Source: Pacificispira spongiicola
Lineage (GTDB): Bacteria > Pseudomonadota > Alphaproteobacteria > UBA8366 > Aestuariispiraceae
DNA: 64,000 nucleotides
NCBI RefSeq assembly: GCF_012926505.1
Contig: NZ_JABBNT010000004.1
Span: 124,001-188,000, forward strand
Direction: 5' to 3'
Under the pieces are notes generated by a model, which did no database searches, was not told where the DNA came from, and was given only the letters and a program-made list of their open reading frames with translations. Position numbers and translations under genes: made by a program. This document shows, in pieces, positions 1 through 9,938 of this stretch; the first letter of the stretch is position 1, and the number at the start of each line of letters is the position of its first letter.

Positions 1-566
1 AACAGCAGATACAGCGGCGTCATGAAGATCGTCACGGTCAGCACGGCCGGCGGCACGACCCGGCCCAGTTCATGGCCCGTTGCGGTGCCGATCAAACCGG
101 CCATGAACAGCGTCAATGCGAAACCGATGTAATAGGTCACCCGCTGCGGTGGAGGGACATGATCCGCGCGGGTCATCATCTGTACCCAGCACGTGATCGC
201 CATGGCCTGCATTAACGCCAGCCGCCCCAGATATGGGATGCGCCGGTTACCCAGAACGGCGGACAGGCCCGTCACCGCCATGGGCAGCATGCGCAGATTG
301 GCCAAGGCCACGGCGACGAAGACCGCAACCAGCCCACCGCCGCCGGAATGGATTTCGATCAGCGCGACCTGACCGGCGATGCCCCAGACCAACCCGGTGA
401 TCCCGACCGCCGGTAATAGCTCCAGCCCGGCATCCTGACACATCGCCCCGAACCCGACCATGGTCAGTCCCAGGCCCAGTGCCGGAACGCCGATACAGTC
501 CCGCATCCCGGACAGGAAGGGGTGGGGCAAGGGAGAGGGGGCGGTCGTCGGGATACTGTCAGCCAT
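1..566 (-). CDS. AzlC-family branched-chain amino acid permease (3' end off window)
   Basis: The 188 visible codons begin with ATG at 566 and read off the left edge without a stop. The protein is hydrophobic with several predicted membrane helices. It carries the AzlC-like pattern: a helix ending in an AREAGL-like segment (here MCQDAGL), then a VALANLRMLPM stretch that matches the conserved NLR motif after helix 3. AzlC proteins are the large subunit of AzlCD exporters of branched-chain amino acids in the inner membrane. The partner AzlD would lie beyond the window edge. The gene is separated from odhB by a strong terminator, so it is its own unit. The family is fairly sure; the substrate is not. 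Confidence 0.75.
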   Translation of the reverse strand, partial: MADSIPTTAPSPLPHPFLSGMRDCIGVPALGLGLTMVGFGAMCQDAGLELLPAVGITGLVWGIAGQVALIEIHSGGGGLVAVFVAVALANLRMLPMAVTGLSAVLGNRRIPYLGRLALMQAMAITCWVQMMTRADHVPPPQRVTYYIGFALTLFMAGLIGTATGHELGRVVPPAVLTVTIFMTPLYLL

Positions 567-661
567 AAGAAGGGAAATGCGCCTTTCTGTGACCTTAGCT
601 TGCCTTGTTCACACGAACCCTTCAATCCGAGCCTGGGATTAAACACCAGTGCCTTACGGTA

Positions 662-700
662 TGAAAAAAACGAAAGAGGCCCCGCGATAGGGGCCTCTTC
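662..700 (-). terminator. Rho-independent terminator after odhB
   Basis: A 10-bp perfect stem (674-683 pairing with 690-699, AAGAGGCCCC arms) with a 6-nt loop is followed on the minus strand by a run of seven T at 664-670. It lies 21 bases past the odhB stop, so it ends the sucCD-odhAB transcript and insulates the AzlC-like gene. Confidence 0.9.
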
Positions 701-720
701 CAAATCCCGTGGGAAACCGA

Positions 721-1989
721 TCACACGTCGATCAGCAGACGCGCGGGGTCTTCCAGCATTTCCTTCAGACGAACGAGGAAGGTCACCGCCTCGCGGCCGT
801 CGATGATGCGGTGGTCGTAGCTGTGCGCGACATACATCATGTTCGCGACGACGATCTCGCCCTTCGCATTCACGACCGGGCGCTTCTGGATCTTGTGCAT
901 GCCCAGAATGCCCGATTGCGGCGGATTGATGATCGGGGTCGACAGCAGAGAGCCGAAGACACCGCCATTCGTGATGGTGAAGGTGCCGCCCTGCATTTCG
1001 GCCATGCTGAGCTTGCCGTCACGGGCACGGCGGCCGAAATCGGCAATCGCGCCTTCGATTTCGGCGAAGCTTTTCTTGTCGGCGTCGCGCAGGACCGGAA
1101 CCACCAGACCCTGCGGCGTGCCGACGGCGATGCCGATGTCGTAGTAGTTCTTGTAGATGATCTGATCGCCGTAGATTTCCGCGTTCACCGCCGGCAGTTC
1201 CTGCAGCGCGGCGACGGCGGCTTTCACGAAGAAGGACATGAAGCCCAGCTTCACGCCGTGCTTCTTTTCGAACTTGTCCTTGTAGTCGTTGCGCACCGCC
1301 ATCATCGGACCCATGTCGATCTCGTTGAAGGTGGTCAGCATCGCCGCCGTGTTCTGCGCTTCCTTCAGGCGGGTCGCGATGACCTTGCGCAGTTTCGACA
1401 TTTTGACGTGTTCTTCACCGCGCGGATCGACATTGCGTTCCGGCATGGCGTCATAGGTCGGCGTGGCCGGCTTCGGTCCGCCGACGGCGGCCGGGGCGGC
1501 AGCCTTCGCGGCAGGCGCCGGGGCCGATTTCGCGGCCTGGACGTCTTCCTTCAGCACCGTGCCCTTCGGGCCGCTGGGTGCGACCTTGGACGGATCGATG
1601 CCTGCTTCCGCAGCCATTTTCGCGGCGGCCGGGGAAACGCCGGTCGCCGCAGCCGGTGCGGCGGCGGGTGCCTTTTCTGCAGGCGCGGGGGCCGGTTCGG
1701 CGGCTTTGGCCGGGGCAGGGTCCGCCGCTTTCGGCGATTCATTGCCTGCCGCACCTTCTGTGATGCGGCAGAGCAAGGCACCGACTTCGACTTCGGCGCC
1801 GTCTCCGGCGACGATTTCCGTCAATGCCCCCGCGACCGGGGACGGTACTTCGATGGTTACCTTGTCGGTTTCCAGTTCGACCAGGGCTTCGTCCTTGCCG
1901 ACAGCGTCGCCGACTTGTTTGAACCACTGGATCACGCTCGCTTCGCTGACCGATTCGCCGAGCGTCGGCACCGTTACATCCGTCGCCAT
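721..1989 (-). CDS. odhB: Dihydrolipoyllysine succinyltransferase, E2 of 2-oxoglutarate dehydrogenase
   Basis: The 422-residue protein transfers the succinyl group from lipoyl-lysine to CoA in the TCA-cycle 2-oxoglutarate dehydrogenase complex. The N-terminal lipoyl domain (about 1-77) has the [12 protein letters not shown] motif with lipoylated Lys43. An Ala/Pro-rich linker follows, then a peripheral-subunit-binding domain (about 120-160) and the catalytic acyltransferase domain. The C-terminal DHRIIDG motif supplies His393 and Asp397. The length is usual for the family. It is the last gene of sucC-sucD-odhA-odhB. No E3 (lpd) gene follows it here, so dihydrolipoamide dehydrogenase must be encoded elsewhere. 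Confidence 0.97.
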   Translation of the reverse strand: MATDVTVPTLGESVSEASVIQWFKQVGDAVGKDEALVELETDKVTIEVPSPVAGALTEIVAGDGAEVEVGALLCRITEGAAGNESPKAADPAPAKAAEPAPAPAEKAPAAAPAAATGVSPAAAKMAAEAGIDPSKVAPSGPKGTVLKEDVQAAKSAPAPAAKAAAPAAVGGPKPATPTYDAMPERNVDPRGEEHVKMSKLRKVIATRLKEAQNTAAMLTTFNEIDMGPMMAVRNDYKDKFEKKHGVKLGFMSFFVKAAVAALQELPAVNAEIYGDQIIYKNYYDIGIAVGTPQGLVVPVLRDADKKSFAEIEGAIADFGRRARDGKLSMAEMQGGTFTITNGGVFGSLLSTPIINPPQSGILGMHKIQKRPVVNAKGEIVVANMMYVAHSYDHRIIDGREAVTFLVRLKEMLEDPARLLIDV

Positions 1990-2064
1990 GATATCCTCTC
2001 GCCTTTTGGGCCTTCGCCAATTGTCGGTACCCTAGGCACCGTTTCCTTATGAATTACCTAACGC

Positions 2065-5000
2065 TTACTTCTTTTTCGCAGCCGCTTTTTTCGCAGCCGT
2101 TTTTTTTGCCGCCGCCTTTTTCGGACTGGCCTTCTTCGCAGCGGCCGTTTTCGTCACCGTTTTCGCGGTTGTGCTCTTTGCCGGAACAGACCGCCCCTTC
2201 GTCGGAACGGTCAGCGCCTCATCGACGAGGGCCTTCTGTTCCATGGCATGACGCTTGGCGCTACCCGTCGCCGGGGACGCCGCGGCGACACGGCCGACAT
2301 AGCGCGGACGCGACGCCGGCTTGTGGCCGATATCTTCCAGTACCCGTTCGATCCGGCGATCGACGAAGAACCAAGCGCCGTTGTTTTCCGGTTCTTCCTG
2401 GCACCAGACGATTTCCGCGTTCGGGAAGCGCGACAGTTCCTTACCCATCGCGTGGAACGGGAACGGGTAAATCTGTTCCAGGCGCAGGATATAGACATCC
2501 TTGATACCCTGGGCATCGCGTTCCGCTTCCAGGTCGAAATAGACCTTGCCGGAGCAGATAACGACGCGGCGGATATCCTCGTCCTTCGCCAGACGGCCTG
2601 ATCCGTCCGCATTGTCCCACAACACGCGGTGGAAGGTCGTGCCCGGCCCGAATTCCGACAAGGCCGAGACGCAGGCCTTGTGTCGCAGCAGCGATTTCGG
2701 CGTCATCTGAATCAGCGGTTTGCGGAAATTCCGGCGAACCTGACGGCGCAGAGCATGGTAGTAGTTGGCCGGGGAGGTGATGTTGCAAACCTGCCAGTTG
2801 TCCTCGGCGGACAGTTGCAGATAGCGTTCCAGACGGGCGGAGGAATGCTCCGGCCCCTGACCTTCATAGCCATGCGGTAGCAGCATCACCAGACCGCACA
2901 TGCGCAGCCATTTGGATTCGCCCGACGCGATGAACTGGTCGATGATGACCTGCGCACCGTTCGCGAAATCGCCGAACTGCGCTTCCCACAGCACCAGGGC
3001 ATGCGGTTCCGCCGAGGCGTAGCCGTATTCGAAGCCGAGCAGCCCGAATTCACTGAGCGGGCTGTCAATCACTTCGAACGGGGCCTGGCCCAGTCGGATA
3101 TTGTTCAGCGGGATGTGGCGGCCTTCGTTGTCCTGATCGATCAGGACCGCGTGACGCTGGGAGAAGGTGCCGCGCTCGCAATCCTCGCCGGACAGACGGA
3201 TCGTCGTGGACTCGCACAGCAACGTCCCGAAGGCCAGCGCTTCCGCCGTGCCCCAGTCGATGCCTTCCCCGGTTTCGATCATCTGGCGCTTGGCTTCCAA
3301 CTGCCGGGCGATCTTCGGGTTCGGCGTGAAATTCTTCGGAACTTCGGAAATCGCATATCCGACTTCCTTCAGCAGATCCATGTCGACGGAGGTATGGCCG
3401 CGCCGCGCCCCGTCCTCGGCAATCGACAGGCCGGCCCATTTGCCTTCCAGCCAGTCGGCCTTGTTCGGTTTGAAGCTCTTTGCCGTTTCGTAACTGTCGT
3501 CCAGCGCCTTCAGGATATCCTTGCGGACATCCTCGCAGGCGGTGGCGTCCAGAACGCCCAATTCCTGCAGGCGGTTCGCGTAGATCTCGCGGGTCCGCGG
3601 ATGCGTCTTGATGCGCTTGTACATCGCCGGCTGCGTGAACATCGGCTCGTCGCCTTCGTTATGACCGTGGCGGCGATAGCACCACATGTCGATAACGACA
3701 TCTTTCTTGAACTTCTGGCGGTATTCCATCGCCAGTCGCGCAACATGGACGCAGGCTTCCGGATCGTCGCCGTTCACGTGGAAGACCGGCGCATCGACCG
3801 TCTTCGCCATATCCGACGGATAGGGCGAGGAGCGGGACTTGCTCGGCGCCGTGGTGAAGCCGATCTGGTTGTTGATGATGATATGGATCGTGCCGCCGGT
3901 GGCATAGCCGTCCAACTGGCTCAACAGGAAGGTTTCCGCCACGACGCCCTGGCCGATGAAGGCCGCGTCCCCATGCAGCAGCAGGCCCATGACCTTTTCG
4001 CGTTCGGCATCGCCGCGCTGATGCTGTTTCGCCCGGACCTTGCCCAGAACGACGGTATTCACGCATTCCAGGTGGCTGGGATTGGCCGTCAGAGACAGAT
4101 GGACCGTCTTGCCTTCGAATTCGCGGTCGGCGGACGTGCCCAGATGGTATTTCACGTCGCCGGAGCCCATGACTGAATCCGGATTGGAGGACATGCCCTC
4201 GAATTCCGCGAAAATCTGCGAATAGGGCTTGTTCATGATGTTGGCCAGCACGTTCAGGCGGCCACGGTGGGCCATGCCCAGAACGACTTCCTCAAGCCCC
4301 AGCTGCGCGCCGCGCTTGAAGATCTGTTCCATCATCGGCACCAGGCTTTCGCCCCCGTCCAGGCCGAACCGCTTCGTGCCCCGGTATTTGGTGTCGAGAT
4401 AGGTTTCGAACATATCGGCACTGGTCAGACGTTCGAAAATCGTCTTGCGACCAAGATCGGTGAAGTCCTTCCGATTCCGGCTGCTTTCAATTTTTTCCTG
4501 AATCCAGGATTTTTCTTCCGGGTCCTGAATGTGCAGGAATTCAACGCCGATATTGCCGCAATAGGTCTGGCGGCAGATTTTCACGATCTCGCGCAGGGTC
4601 GCCGATTCCAGGCCCAGATAGTAGTTGATGAAAATCGGGCGATCCATATCGCGTTCGTCGAACCCGTAGGTCGCGGGATCGAGTTCCGGATGGTTGCCCC
4701 GGTTTTCCAGGCCCAGCGGATCCAGCTTCGCTTCCATATGGCCGCGCATGCGATAGGCGCGGATCAGCATCAGGGCGCGGATGGAATCCAGTGTCGCCTG
4801 ACGGATCTGATCGCTGCTCGCCGCCGGGGTGCCGCCCTTCAGCGCCGCGATCAGTTGCTGGATGGAATCCTGGTTGCGGTCCGGGTCGGACAGGGCGTCG
4901 GACAGGCTTTGGCTGCTGGCGCTGTCGCCCTGGCCCAGAACGGCGGTCCGTCGACGGGTCCAACTGGGGCCCTTGTGGTCGTCTTCCAGTAAGACCTCGC

Positions 5001-5136
5001 CGGGTTCCAGGCTTTCGAAATAGGTCGCCCAGCTCGGATCTACGGAACTGGGGTCGAGTGCCCATTTCGTGAAAAGCTCGGCAATATAGGTTTCGTTGGC
5101 ACCGAAGAGCTGGGAATTTTCGCCGATATACGTCAT
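2065..5136 (-). CDS. odhA: 2-oxoglutarate dehydrogenase E1 component with Lys/Ala-rich tail
   Basis: The 1023-residue ThDP-dependent E1 decarboxylates 2-oxoglutarate. It starts at an ATG behind an AGGAG site. The N-terminal E2-binding segment (NSQLFGANETYIAELF) and the body with GMAHRGRLNVLAN, the ThDP-binding GDAAFIGQGVVAET and the HGYEGQGPEHSSARLER loop are all as in the family. The usual C-terminus near RPRYVGRVAAASPATG is followed by an extra tail of about 45 residues made almost only of Lys, Ala and Thr, resembling a histone-H1-like tail. The tail is encoded by short near-repeats at about 2066-2170. The enzyme call is very sure; the role of the tail is unknown. Confidence 0.97.
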   Translation of the reverse strand: MTYIGENSQLFGANETYIAELFTKWALDPSSVDPSWATYFESLEPGEVLLEDDHKGPSWTRRRTAVLGQGDSASSQSLSDALSDPDRNQDSIQQLIAALKGGTPAASSDQIRQATLDSIRALMLIRAYRMRGHMEAKLDPLGLENRGNHPELDPATYGFDERDMDRPIFINYYLGLESATLREIVKICRQTYCGNIGVEFLHIQDPEEKSWIQEKIESSRNRKDFTDLGRKTIFERLTSADMFETYLDTKYRGTKRFGLDGGESLVPMMEQIFKRGAQLGLEEVVLGMAHRGRLNVLANIMNKPYSQIFAEFEGMSSNPDSVMGSGDVKYHLGTSADREFEGKTVHLSLTANPSHLECVNTVVLGKVRAKQHQRGDAEREKVMGLLLHGDAAFIGQGVVAETFLLSQLDGYATGGTIHIIINNQIGFTTAPSKSRSSPYPSDMAKTVDAPVFHVNGDDPEACVHVARLAMEYRQKFKKDVVIDMWCYRRHGHNEGDEPMFTQPAMYKRIKTHPRTREIYANRLQELGVLDATACEDVRKDILKALDDSYETAKSFKPNKADWLEGKWAGLSIAEDGARRGHTSVDMDLLKEVGYAISEVPKNFTPNPKIARQLEAKRQMIETGEGIDWGTAEALAFGTLLCESTTIRLSGEDCERGTFSQRHAVLIDQDNEGRHIPLNNIRLGQAPFEVIDSPLSEFGLLGFEYGYASAEPHALVLWEAQFGDFANGAQVIIDQFIASGESKWLRMCGLVMLLPHGYEGQGPEHSSARLERYLQLSAEDNWQVCNITSPANYYHALRRQVRRNFRKPLIQMTPKSLLRHKACVSALSEFGPGTTFHRVLWDNADGSGRLAKDEDIRRVVICSGKVYFDLEAERDAQGIKDVYILRLEQIYPFPFHAMGKELSRFPNAEIVWCQEEPENNGAWFFVDRRIERVLEDIGHKPASRPRYVGRVAAASPATGSAKRHAMEQKALVDEALTVPTKGRSVPAKSTTAKTVTKTAAAKKASPKKAAAKKTAAKKAAAKKK

Positions 5137-5187
5137 GACCGGACCGCTCCTAATAATACGCCCTGAATAGCACGCTTTGTCGAAAGA

Positions 5188-5215
5188 AAGGCCGGCCCGG
5201 TTTGGGGCCGGCCTT
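5188..5215 (-). terminator. Hairpin between sucD and odhA
   Basis: An 11-bp stem (5188-5198 with 5205-5215, AAGGCCGGCCC arms) lies 12 bases beyond the sucD stop. On the minus strand it is followed by only a broken T-run (CTTTCTTTCG). It may give partial termination or protect the 3' end, lowering odhAB expression relative to sucCD. Confidence 0.65.
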
Positions 5216-5226
5216 GTCTTTCAGGG

Positions 5227-6102
5227 TTATTTACCCATGGCCTTCAGCATCGTGGACCCCAGGGCCGACGGACTGTCGGCCACCAGGATACCGGCGCTGC
5301 GCATCGCCTCCTGCTTGGACGCGGCCGTGCCTTGTCCGCCGGAGATGATGGCGCCCGCATGCCCCATGCGCTTGCCCGGGGGGGCGGTGACGCCGGCGAT
5401 GAAGCCGACCATCGGCTTTTTCACCTTCGACTGTTTGATGAATTCGGCTGCTTCCTCTTCCGCGGTGCCGCCGATTTCGCCGATCATGATAATGCCCTGC
5501 GTTTCATCGTCGGCCAGGAACATTTCCAGGCAGTCGATGAAATTCGTGCCGTTGACCGGGTCGCCGCCGATGCCGATGCAGGTCGTCTGACCCAGGCCGG
5601 CCGCCGTCGTCTGCGCGACCGCTTCATAGGTCAGCGTGCCCGACCGGGACACGACGCCGATCTTACCGCGACGGTGAATGTGACCGGGCATGATGCCGAT
5701 CTTGCATTCGTCCGGCGTGATGACGCCCGGGCAGTTCGGGCCGATCAGGCGCGTCTTGGAATTCGCGAGGGCGCGTTTGACCTTGACCATGTCCAGGACC
5801 GGGATGCCTTCGGTGATGCAGACCGCCAACGGGACTTCCGCGTCGATCGCTTCCAGGATCGCGTCGGCCGCGAAGGGCGGCGGGACATAGATCACGGAAG
5901 CATTGGCACCCGTCGTGTGAACCGCTTCGGCGACCGTGTCGAAGACCGGCAGGTCCAGATGGGTCGAACCGCCCTTACCCGGCGTCACACCGCCGACCAT
6001 TTTGGTCCCGTAAGCGATCGCCTGTTCGGAATGGAAGGTGCCTTGCGCGCCGGTGAAGCCCTGGCAAATGACCTTCGTGTTCTTGTCGATGAGCACGGCC
6101 AT
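5227..6102 (-). CDS. sucD: Succinyl-CoA ligase (ADP/GDP-forming), alpha subunit
   Basis: The 291-residue alpha subunit carries the CoA-binding Rossmann domain ([25 protein letters not shown] near the N-terminus). Its C-terminal ligase domain has the active-site histidine in [14 protein letters not shown]. With SucC it makes succinate and a nucleoside triphosphate from succinyl-CoA in the TCA cycle. The ATG shares one base with the sucC stop (TGATG), showing translational coupling and 1:1 subunit supply. Length and motifs are normal. Confidence 0.98.
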   Translation of the reverse strand: MAVLIDKNTKVICQGFTGAQGTFHSEQAIAYGTKMVGGVTPGKGGSTHLDLPVFDTVAEAVHTTGANASVIYVPPPFAADAILEAIDAEVPLAVCITEGIPVLDMVKVKRALANSKTRLIGPNCPGVITPDECKIGIMPGHIHRRGKIGVVSRSGTLTYEAVAQTTAAGLGQTTCIGIGGDPVNGTNFIDCLEMFLADDETQGIIMIGEIGGTAEEEAAEFIKQSKVKKPMVGFIAGVTAPPGKRMGHAGAIISGGQGTAASKQEAMRSAGILVADSPSALGSTMLKAMGK

Positions 6103-7298
6103 CAGTTCGCCTCCTTCACGGCGGCGACGATCTTAATCGCCGCTTCTTCCAGATTGTCGGCGGAGATGATCGGCAGACCCGATTCCGCCATCAGTTTCTT
6201 ACCCTGTTCGACATTCGTGCCTTCCAGGCGCACGACCAGCGGCACGTGCAGGTTCACTTCGCGGCTGGCCGCGATCACGCCTTCGGCGATGACGTCGCAC
6301 CGCATGATGCCGCCGAAGATGTTGACCAGGATGCCTTCGACATTCGGATCGCTGAGGATGATCTTGAACGCCTTGGTCACGCGCTCGCGCGTCGCGCCGC
6401 CGCCGACATCCAGGAAGTTGGCCGGCTCGCCGCCCTTCAGCTTGATGATGTCCATCGTCGCCATGGCGAGGCCCGCGCCGTTGACCATGCAGCCGATCGT
6501 GCCGTCGAGCTTGATGTAGTTCAGCTCGTGTTTCCCGGCTTCCAACTCGGCGGGATCTTCTTCGTCCTCGTCGCGCATGTCGGCGACATCCGGGTGACGG
6601 AACAGCGCGTTGTCGTCGAAGTTCATCTTCGCATCCAACGCCATGACGTCGCCCGCGCCGGTCACGACCAGCGGGTTGATTTCGACCATGCTGGCGTCCA
6701 GGTCGACGAAGGCCTTGTACATGGCCGTCAGGAACTTGGTCGCGCTTTTGATCTGCTTGCCTTCAAGGCCCAGGAAGAAGGCGATGCGACGGCAATGGAA
6801 ACCGGAAATGCCGGTCGCCGCGTCGATCGAAACCTTCAAGATCGCGTTCGGGTCGCGTTCGGCGACTTCCTCGATCTCCATCCCGCCTTCGCGCGACGCC
6901 ATGATCGTGACGCAGCTGGTGGCGCGGTCGATCAGCAGCGAGAGGTACAGTTCCCGCGCGATGTCGCAGCCGTCTTCGATATAAAGCCGCTTCACTTCCT
7001 TGCCCGCCGGGCCGGTCTGCTTGGTGACCAGGACGTGGCTCAGCATGCCCTTGGCATTTTCGCGGACCTCGTCGACCGACTTGGACACGCGCACGCCGCC
7101 CTTGCCTTTCGGGTCGTCGGCGAAATGACCGGCGCCGCGGCCGCCCGCGTGAATCTGCGATTTCACGACCCAGATCGGGCCGCCCATGTCGTTGGCCGCC
7201 TGGACGGCTTCGTCGACCGTATAGGCGACTTTGCCGTCGGGAACGGCGACCCCGAAGCGGCGAAGGAGTTCCTTCGCTTGGTATTCATGGATATTCAT
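6102..7298 (-). CDS. sucC: Succinyl-CoA ligase (ADP-forming), beta subunit
   Basis: The 398-residue beta subunit opens with the classic [17 protein letters not shown]. It has an ATP-grasp domain (about 1-240, with [12 protein letters not shown]) and a C-terminal flavodoxin-like domain with [15 protein letters not shown]. It is the first gene of the TCA operon and overlaps sucD by one base. The start codon at 7298 has a weak AGGG site upstream. No mdh gene precedes it, unlike in many alphaproteobacteria. Confidence 0.98.
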   Translation of the reverse strand: MNIHEYQAKELLRRFGVAVPDGKVAYTVDEAVQAANDMGGPIWVVKSQIHAGGRGAGHFADDPKGKGGVRVSKSVDEVRENAKGMLSHVLVTKQTGPAGKEVKRLYIEDGCDIARELYLSLLIDRATSCVTIMASREGGMEIEEVAERDPNAILKVSIDAATGISGFHCRRIAFFLGLEGKQIKSATKFLTAMYKAFVDLDASMVEINPLVVTGAGDVMALDAKMNFDDNALFRHPDVADMRDEDEEDPAELEAGKHELNYIKLDGTIGCMVNGAGLAMATMDIIKLKGGEPANFLDVGGGATRERVTKAFKIILSDPNVEGILVNIFGGIMRCDVIAEGVIAASREVNLHVPLVVRLEGTNVEQGKKLMAESGLPIISADNLEEAAIKIVAAVKEAN

Positions 7299-7890
7299 CG
7301 GGTTCGATAATCCCTTTTAAGAGGGGTTGAGGAAGGGGCGTAGTCCGGCGCCGTCGAATGCGGGCGGCGGCGAGACGAAAGGGCGATCCGGGAAAACGCG
7401 AGGCGGGGCCGACGGAATAGGTCCGGCCTGGCAATCGAACAGGGATCGCACAAACGGTTCATAGGGTCCCCCCAGAAGGCCACGTGGAAACCGATATTCC
7501 CATTCCATGGCTTTTGGATGCCGCTACAATATCAGTCATCGTTGACCATTCAACCGTGTAACGCCGCAAACGGTAAGGATCGACGACGCAATCGGGATAG
7601 ATCGGTGTCTTCCATACCGGGCTGCGGTTTATTCCGTTGACTTCCATACTGCAAGGCCCTATTTGCAGTGCACAAATTCGGCGGCGCGAAAAGCGTGTCC
7701 GCCCTGGCCTGCTGCGATCGCGCAGAGTTGCCCGCTGAGGGGCAACGCCTCCCGCCTCGGGCCCCAACCCTCCCCACCGTGTTGCGCGCACTTTGGGCGC
7801 ATAGATAACGTCCCGTCACAGACGCGGACGGCCGCACCGTTTGGTGTGCCGTCGGCCGATGTCGGGGCGAATGAAAGACTCGTACACTCT
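7299..7890. other. Divergent intergenic region, sucC/DEAD-box helicase
   Basis: These 592 bases hold no credible gene; the open frames have no family-like sequence or start site. The region must contain both the minus-strand sucC promoter and the plus-strand helicase promoter. It includes small hairpins: TTGCCC/GGGCAA near 7731-7747, and a stronger one at 7827-7853. Confidence 0.6.
7827..7853 (+). promoter_or_regulatory. Leader hairpin upstream of the DEAD-box helicase
   Basis: GACGGC (7827-7832) pairs with GCCGTC (7848-7853) and CACC (7835-7838) pairs with GGTG (7843-7846) around a GTTT loop. It lies 37 bases before the helicase ATG. It could be a regulatory 5'-UTR structure; there is no direct evidence for this. 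Confidence 0.35.
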
Positions 7891-9429
7891 ATGACTGATA
7901 CTGTTATCCAAGCCGAAGCTTCCGCGACGGAAACCGCTGCCAACGACGCCGCTGCCAACGACGCCGCCGCGAATAAGGGCCGCGTCCGATTCGAAGATCT
8001 GGGCCTCGTCGGCCCGATCCTGGGCGCGCTGCGCAATCAGGGCTTCACCGAGGCGACGCCGATCCAGGCGCAGGCCATTCCCCCCGCATTGGAAGGCCGC
8101 GACGTTCTCGGCATCGCCCAGACAGGGACCGGCAAGACCGCCGCCTTCGCGCTGCCGGCGCTGCAATATCTCGATGGCTTGAAGGGCAAACCGGCGCCGA
8201 AGACGTGCCGCGTGCTCGTCCTGTCGCCGACCCGGGAACTGGCATCCCAAATTCACGACAGCGTCAAATCCTTCGCCAACCGCATGCGTCTGTCCGTCGT
8301 CAGCGTCTTCGGCGGCGTCGGCAAGGTGCCGCAGGCCCGCGCCTGTGCCCGTGGCGTCGATATTCTGATCGCCACGCCGGGCCGCCTGCGCGACCTGATG
8401 GAAGACGGCGCGATCGGGCTTCAGGACGTGCAAATCCTGGTGCTGGACGAGGCCGACCGCATGCTCGACATGGGCTTCGCGCCGGAAGTGCGCCGCCTCG
8501 CCGCCGTCATGCCGAAGGAACGCCAAACTGTTCTGTTCTCCGCCACCATGCCGAAAGATATCCGCACGCTGGCCCATGAACTGATGCGCGACCCGGTGAA
8601 GGTCGAGGTGACGCCGGAATCGACGACCGTCGACAAGATCGAACAGAAGGTTCTGTTCGTCGACCGTGTGCGCAAGGCGCCGCTGCTGCGCAAGATCCTG
8701 ACCGACGACGGTGCGGATCGTGTCATCGTCTTCACCCGCACGAAGCGTGGCGCGGACAAGGTCTGCTCGGGCCTGAAGGGCGACGGCTTTTCCGTTGCCG
8801 CCATTCACGGCGACAAGACCCAGGGCGCGCGCAAGCAGGCGCTGGCCGACTTCGCCCGGGGCAAGGTCTCCGTTCTGGTCGCGACCGATCTCGCCGCGCG
8901 CGGCATCGACGTTCAGGGCATTACCCATGTCGTGAACTACGATCTGCCGGTGGACGCCGAAAACTATGTGCACCGCATCGGGCGCACGGCGCGTAACGGC
9001 GAAAGCGGCATCGCGCTGTCTTTCTGCTCCCCGGACGAGGTCGAATTCCTGATGGCGATCCAGAAGGCGACCCGTATGGACGTGCCGGTCGACCGCGATC
9101 ACAGCTATCATTCCAACGAAGCCTCCGGCCTCGCCGAAGCCATGGCCAACCGCCAAGGCAGCGGCCGCGCCCCCGCCGATCACGGTAAACCGTCCCGCAA
9201 TCGCGGCCCGAAAAAGTCCGGCGGTTTCGCCGGGAAGGGCCCGAAACGCTCCGGCAAGCCGGGCGGCTTCGCGAAAGGCAATCGCAATGGCGAGTCCGAG
9301 CGCCCGCATGCCGATCGTAACGGTGGCGACCGGAACAAATCGGATCGCGGTTCGCGTAACGGCGGGAACGGTCCGAAGGCGCCGCGCAATGCCGGGCACG
9401 CCCCGCGCCGTCGCGCCAATAACGGCTAA
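7891..9429 (+). CDS. DEAD-box ATP-dependent RNA helicase (RhlE/DeaD type)
   Basis: The 512-residue cytoplasmic RNA helicase has all family motifs: Q motif (FTEATPIQAQAIPP), motif I (AQTGTGKT), Ia (PTRELASQ), II (DEAD), III (SAT), and in the second RecA domain HRIGRTAR. The start at 7891 (MTDTVIQAEA) is chosen over an upstream in-frame extension because the extension lacks family-like sequence. The N-terminus has a small tandem repeat (ANDAAANDAA). The C-terminal about 100 residues are rich in Gly, Arg, Lys and Asn, an RNA-binding tail typical of this group. Its stop overlaps the convergent GNAT gene stop by three bases. Confidence 0.95.
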   Translation: MTDTVIQAEASATETAANDAAANDAAANKGRVRFEDLGLVGPILGALRNQGFTEATPIQAQAIPPALEGRDVLGIAQTGTGKTAAFALPALQYLDGLKGKPAPKTCRVLVLSPTRELASQIHDSVKSFANRMRLSVVSVFGGVGKVPQARACARGVDILIATPGRLRDLMEDGAIGLQDVQILVLDEADRMLDMGFAPEVRRLAAVMPKERQTVLFSATMPKDIRTLAHELMRDPVKVEVTPESTTVDKIEQKVLFVDRVRKAPLLRKILTDDGADRVIVFTRTKRGADKVCSGLKGDGFSVAAIHGDKTQGARKQALADFARGKVSVLVATDLAARGIDVQGITHVVNYDLPVDAENYVHRIGRTARNGESGIALSFCSPDEVEFLMAIQKATRMDVPVDRDHSYHSNEASGLAEAMANRQGSGRAPADHGKPSRNRGPKKSGGFAGKGPKRSGKPGGFAKGNRNGESERPHADRNGGDRNKSDRGSRNGGNGPKAPRNAGHAPRRRANNG

Positions 9430-9938
9430 GACCGTATTTCGGTAATCCGATCGAAGCGTTGAAGACCGACCGATCCCGACCAGGGGTCGGTCGGTTCTTC
9501 TTTGGTCAGATGGAATCCGAAAGATTCGTAGAGGCTGCGCGCCGCATCCAACCCCGCGAAGGTCGTCAGATAGGTGCGGTCGTATCCCGTCCGGTCCAGG
9601 AATTCGACGGCGGTGGCCATTAGCTGACGGCCCAAGCCCATCCCGCGTGCGGCCTCCGATACGATGAACCAGCGCAGATGCACGCCGTCCGCAGTGTCGG
9701 CGTCGACCCCGTCCAGGGTAATCGTTCCGACCAAAGTGCCATCGGGTCGATAGGCGGTCAGGAAGAGATCGCGGTCGGGATCGTATCGACCCAGGAACTC
9801 TCCCATCTCTCGCCCCAACTTGCTTTCAAACGGTGCGCCGAACCCCCATTGTGGCGCGTAATAGGCCATGTGCAGGGTGATCGCCGCCGCCATGGCGCCG
9901 GGCCGGTAGCCGTCGAAAATCAGCTTTTCGTCACGCAT
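9426..9938 (-). CDS. GNAT-family N-acetyltransferase
   Basis: This 170-residue protein has the GNAT core, with a beta strand pair (LFLTAYRPDGTLVGTITLDG), the acetyl-CoA pyrophosphate loop SEAARGMGLGRQLMATAVEFL, and a C-terminal LYESFGFHLTKEE typical of strand 6-7. The start at 9938 overlaps the end of the upstream TetR gene by eight bases, so the two are co-transcribed and coupled. The substrate is unknown. Because it sits with its likely regulator, it could modify a toxic small molecule sensed by the TetR protein; that is inference. Confidence 0.85.
   Translation of the reverse strand: MRDEKLIFDGYRPGAMAAAITLHMAYYAPQWGFGAPFESKLGREMGEFLGRYDPDRDLFLTAYRPDGTLVGTITLDGVDADTADGVHLRWFIVSEAARGMGLGRQLMATAVEFLDRTGYDRTYLTTFAGLDAARSLYESFGFHLTKEEPTDPWSGSVGLQRFDRITEIRS

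Noticed and set aside
5177-5590. Small plus-strand open frame over sucD
   Set aside because: Antisense shadow of sucD, no ribosome site, no domain.
7816-9399. A 527-codon open frame antisense to the DEAD-box helicase
   Set aside because: It mirrors a gene with all helicase motifs; the composition is typical of high-GC antisense frames.
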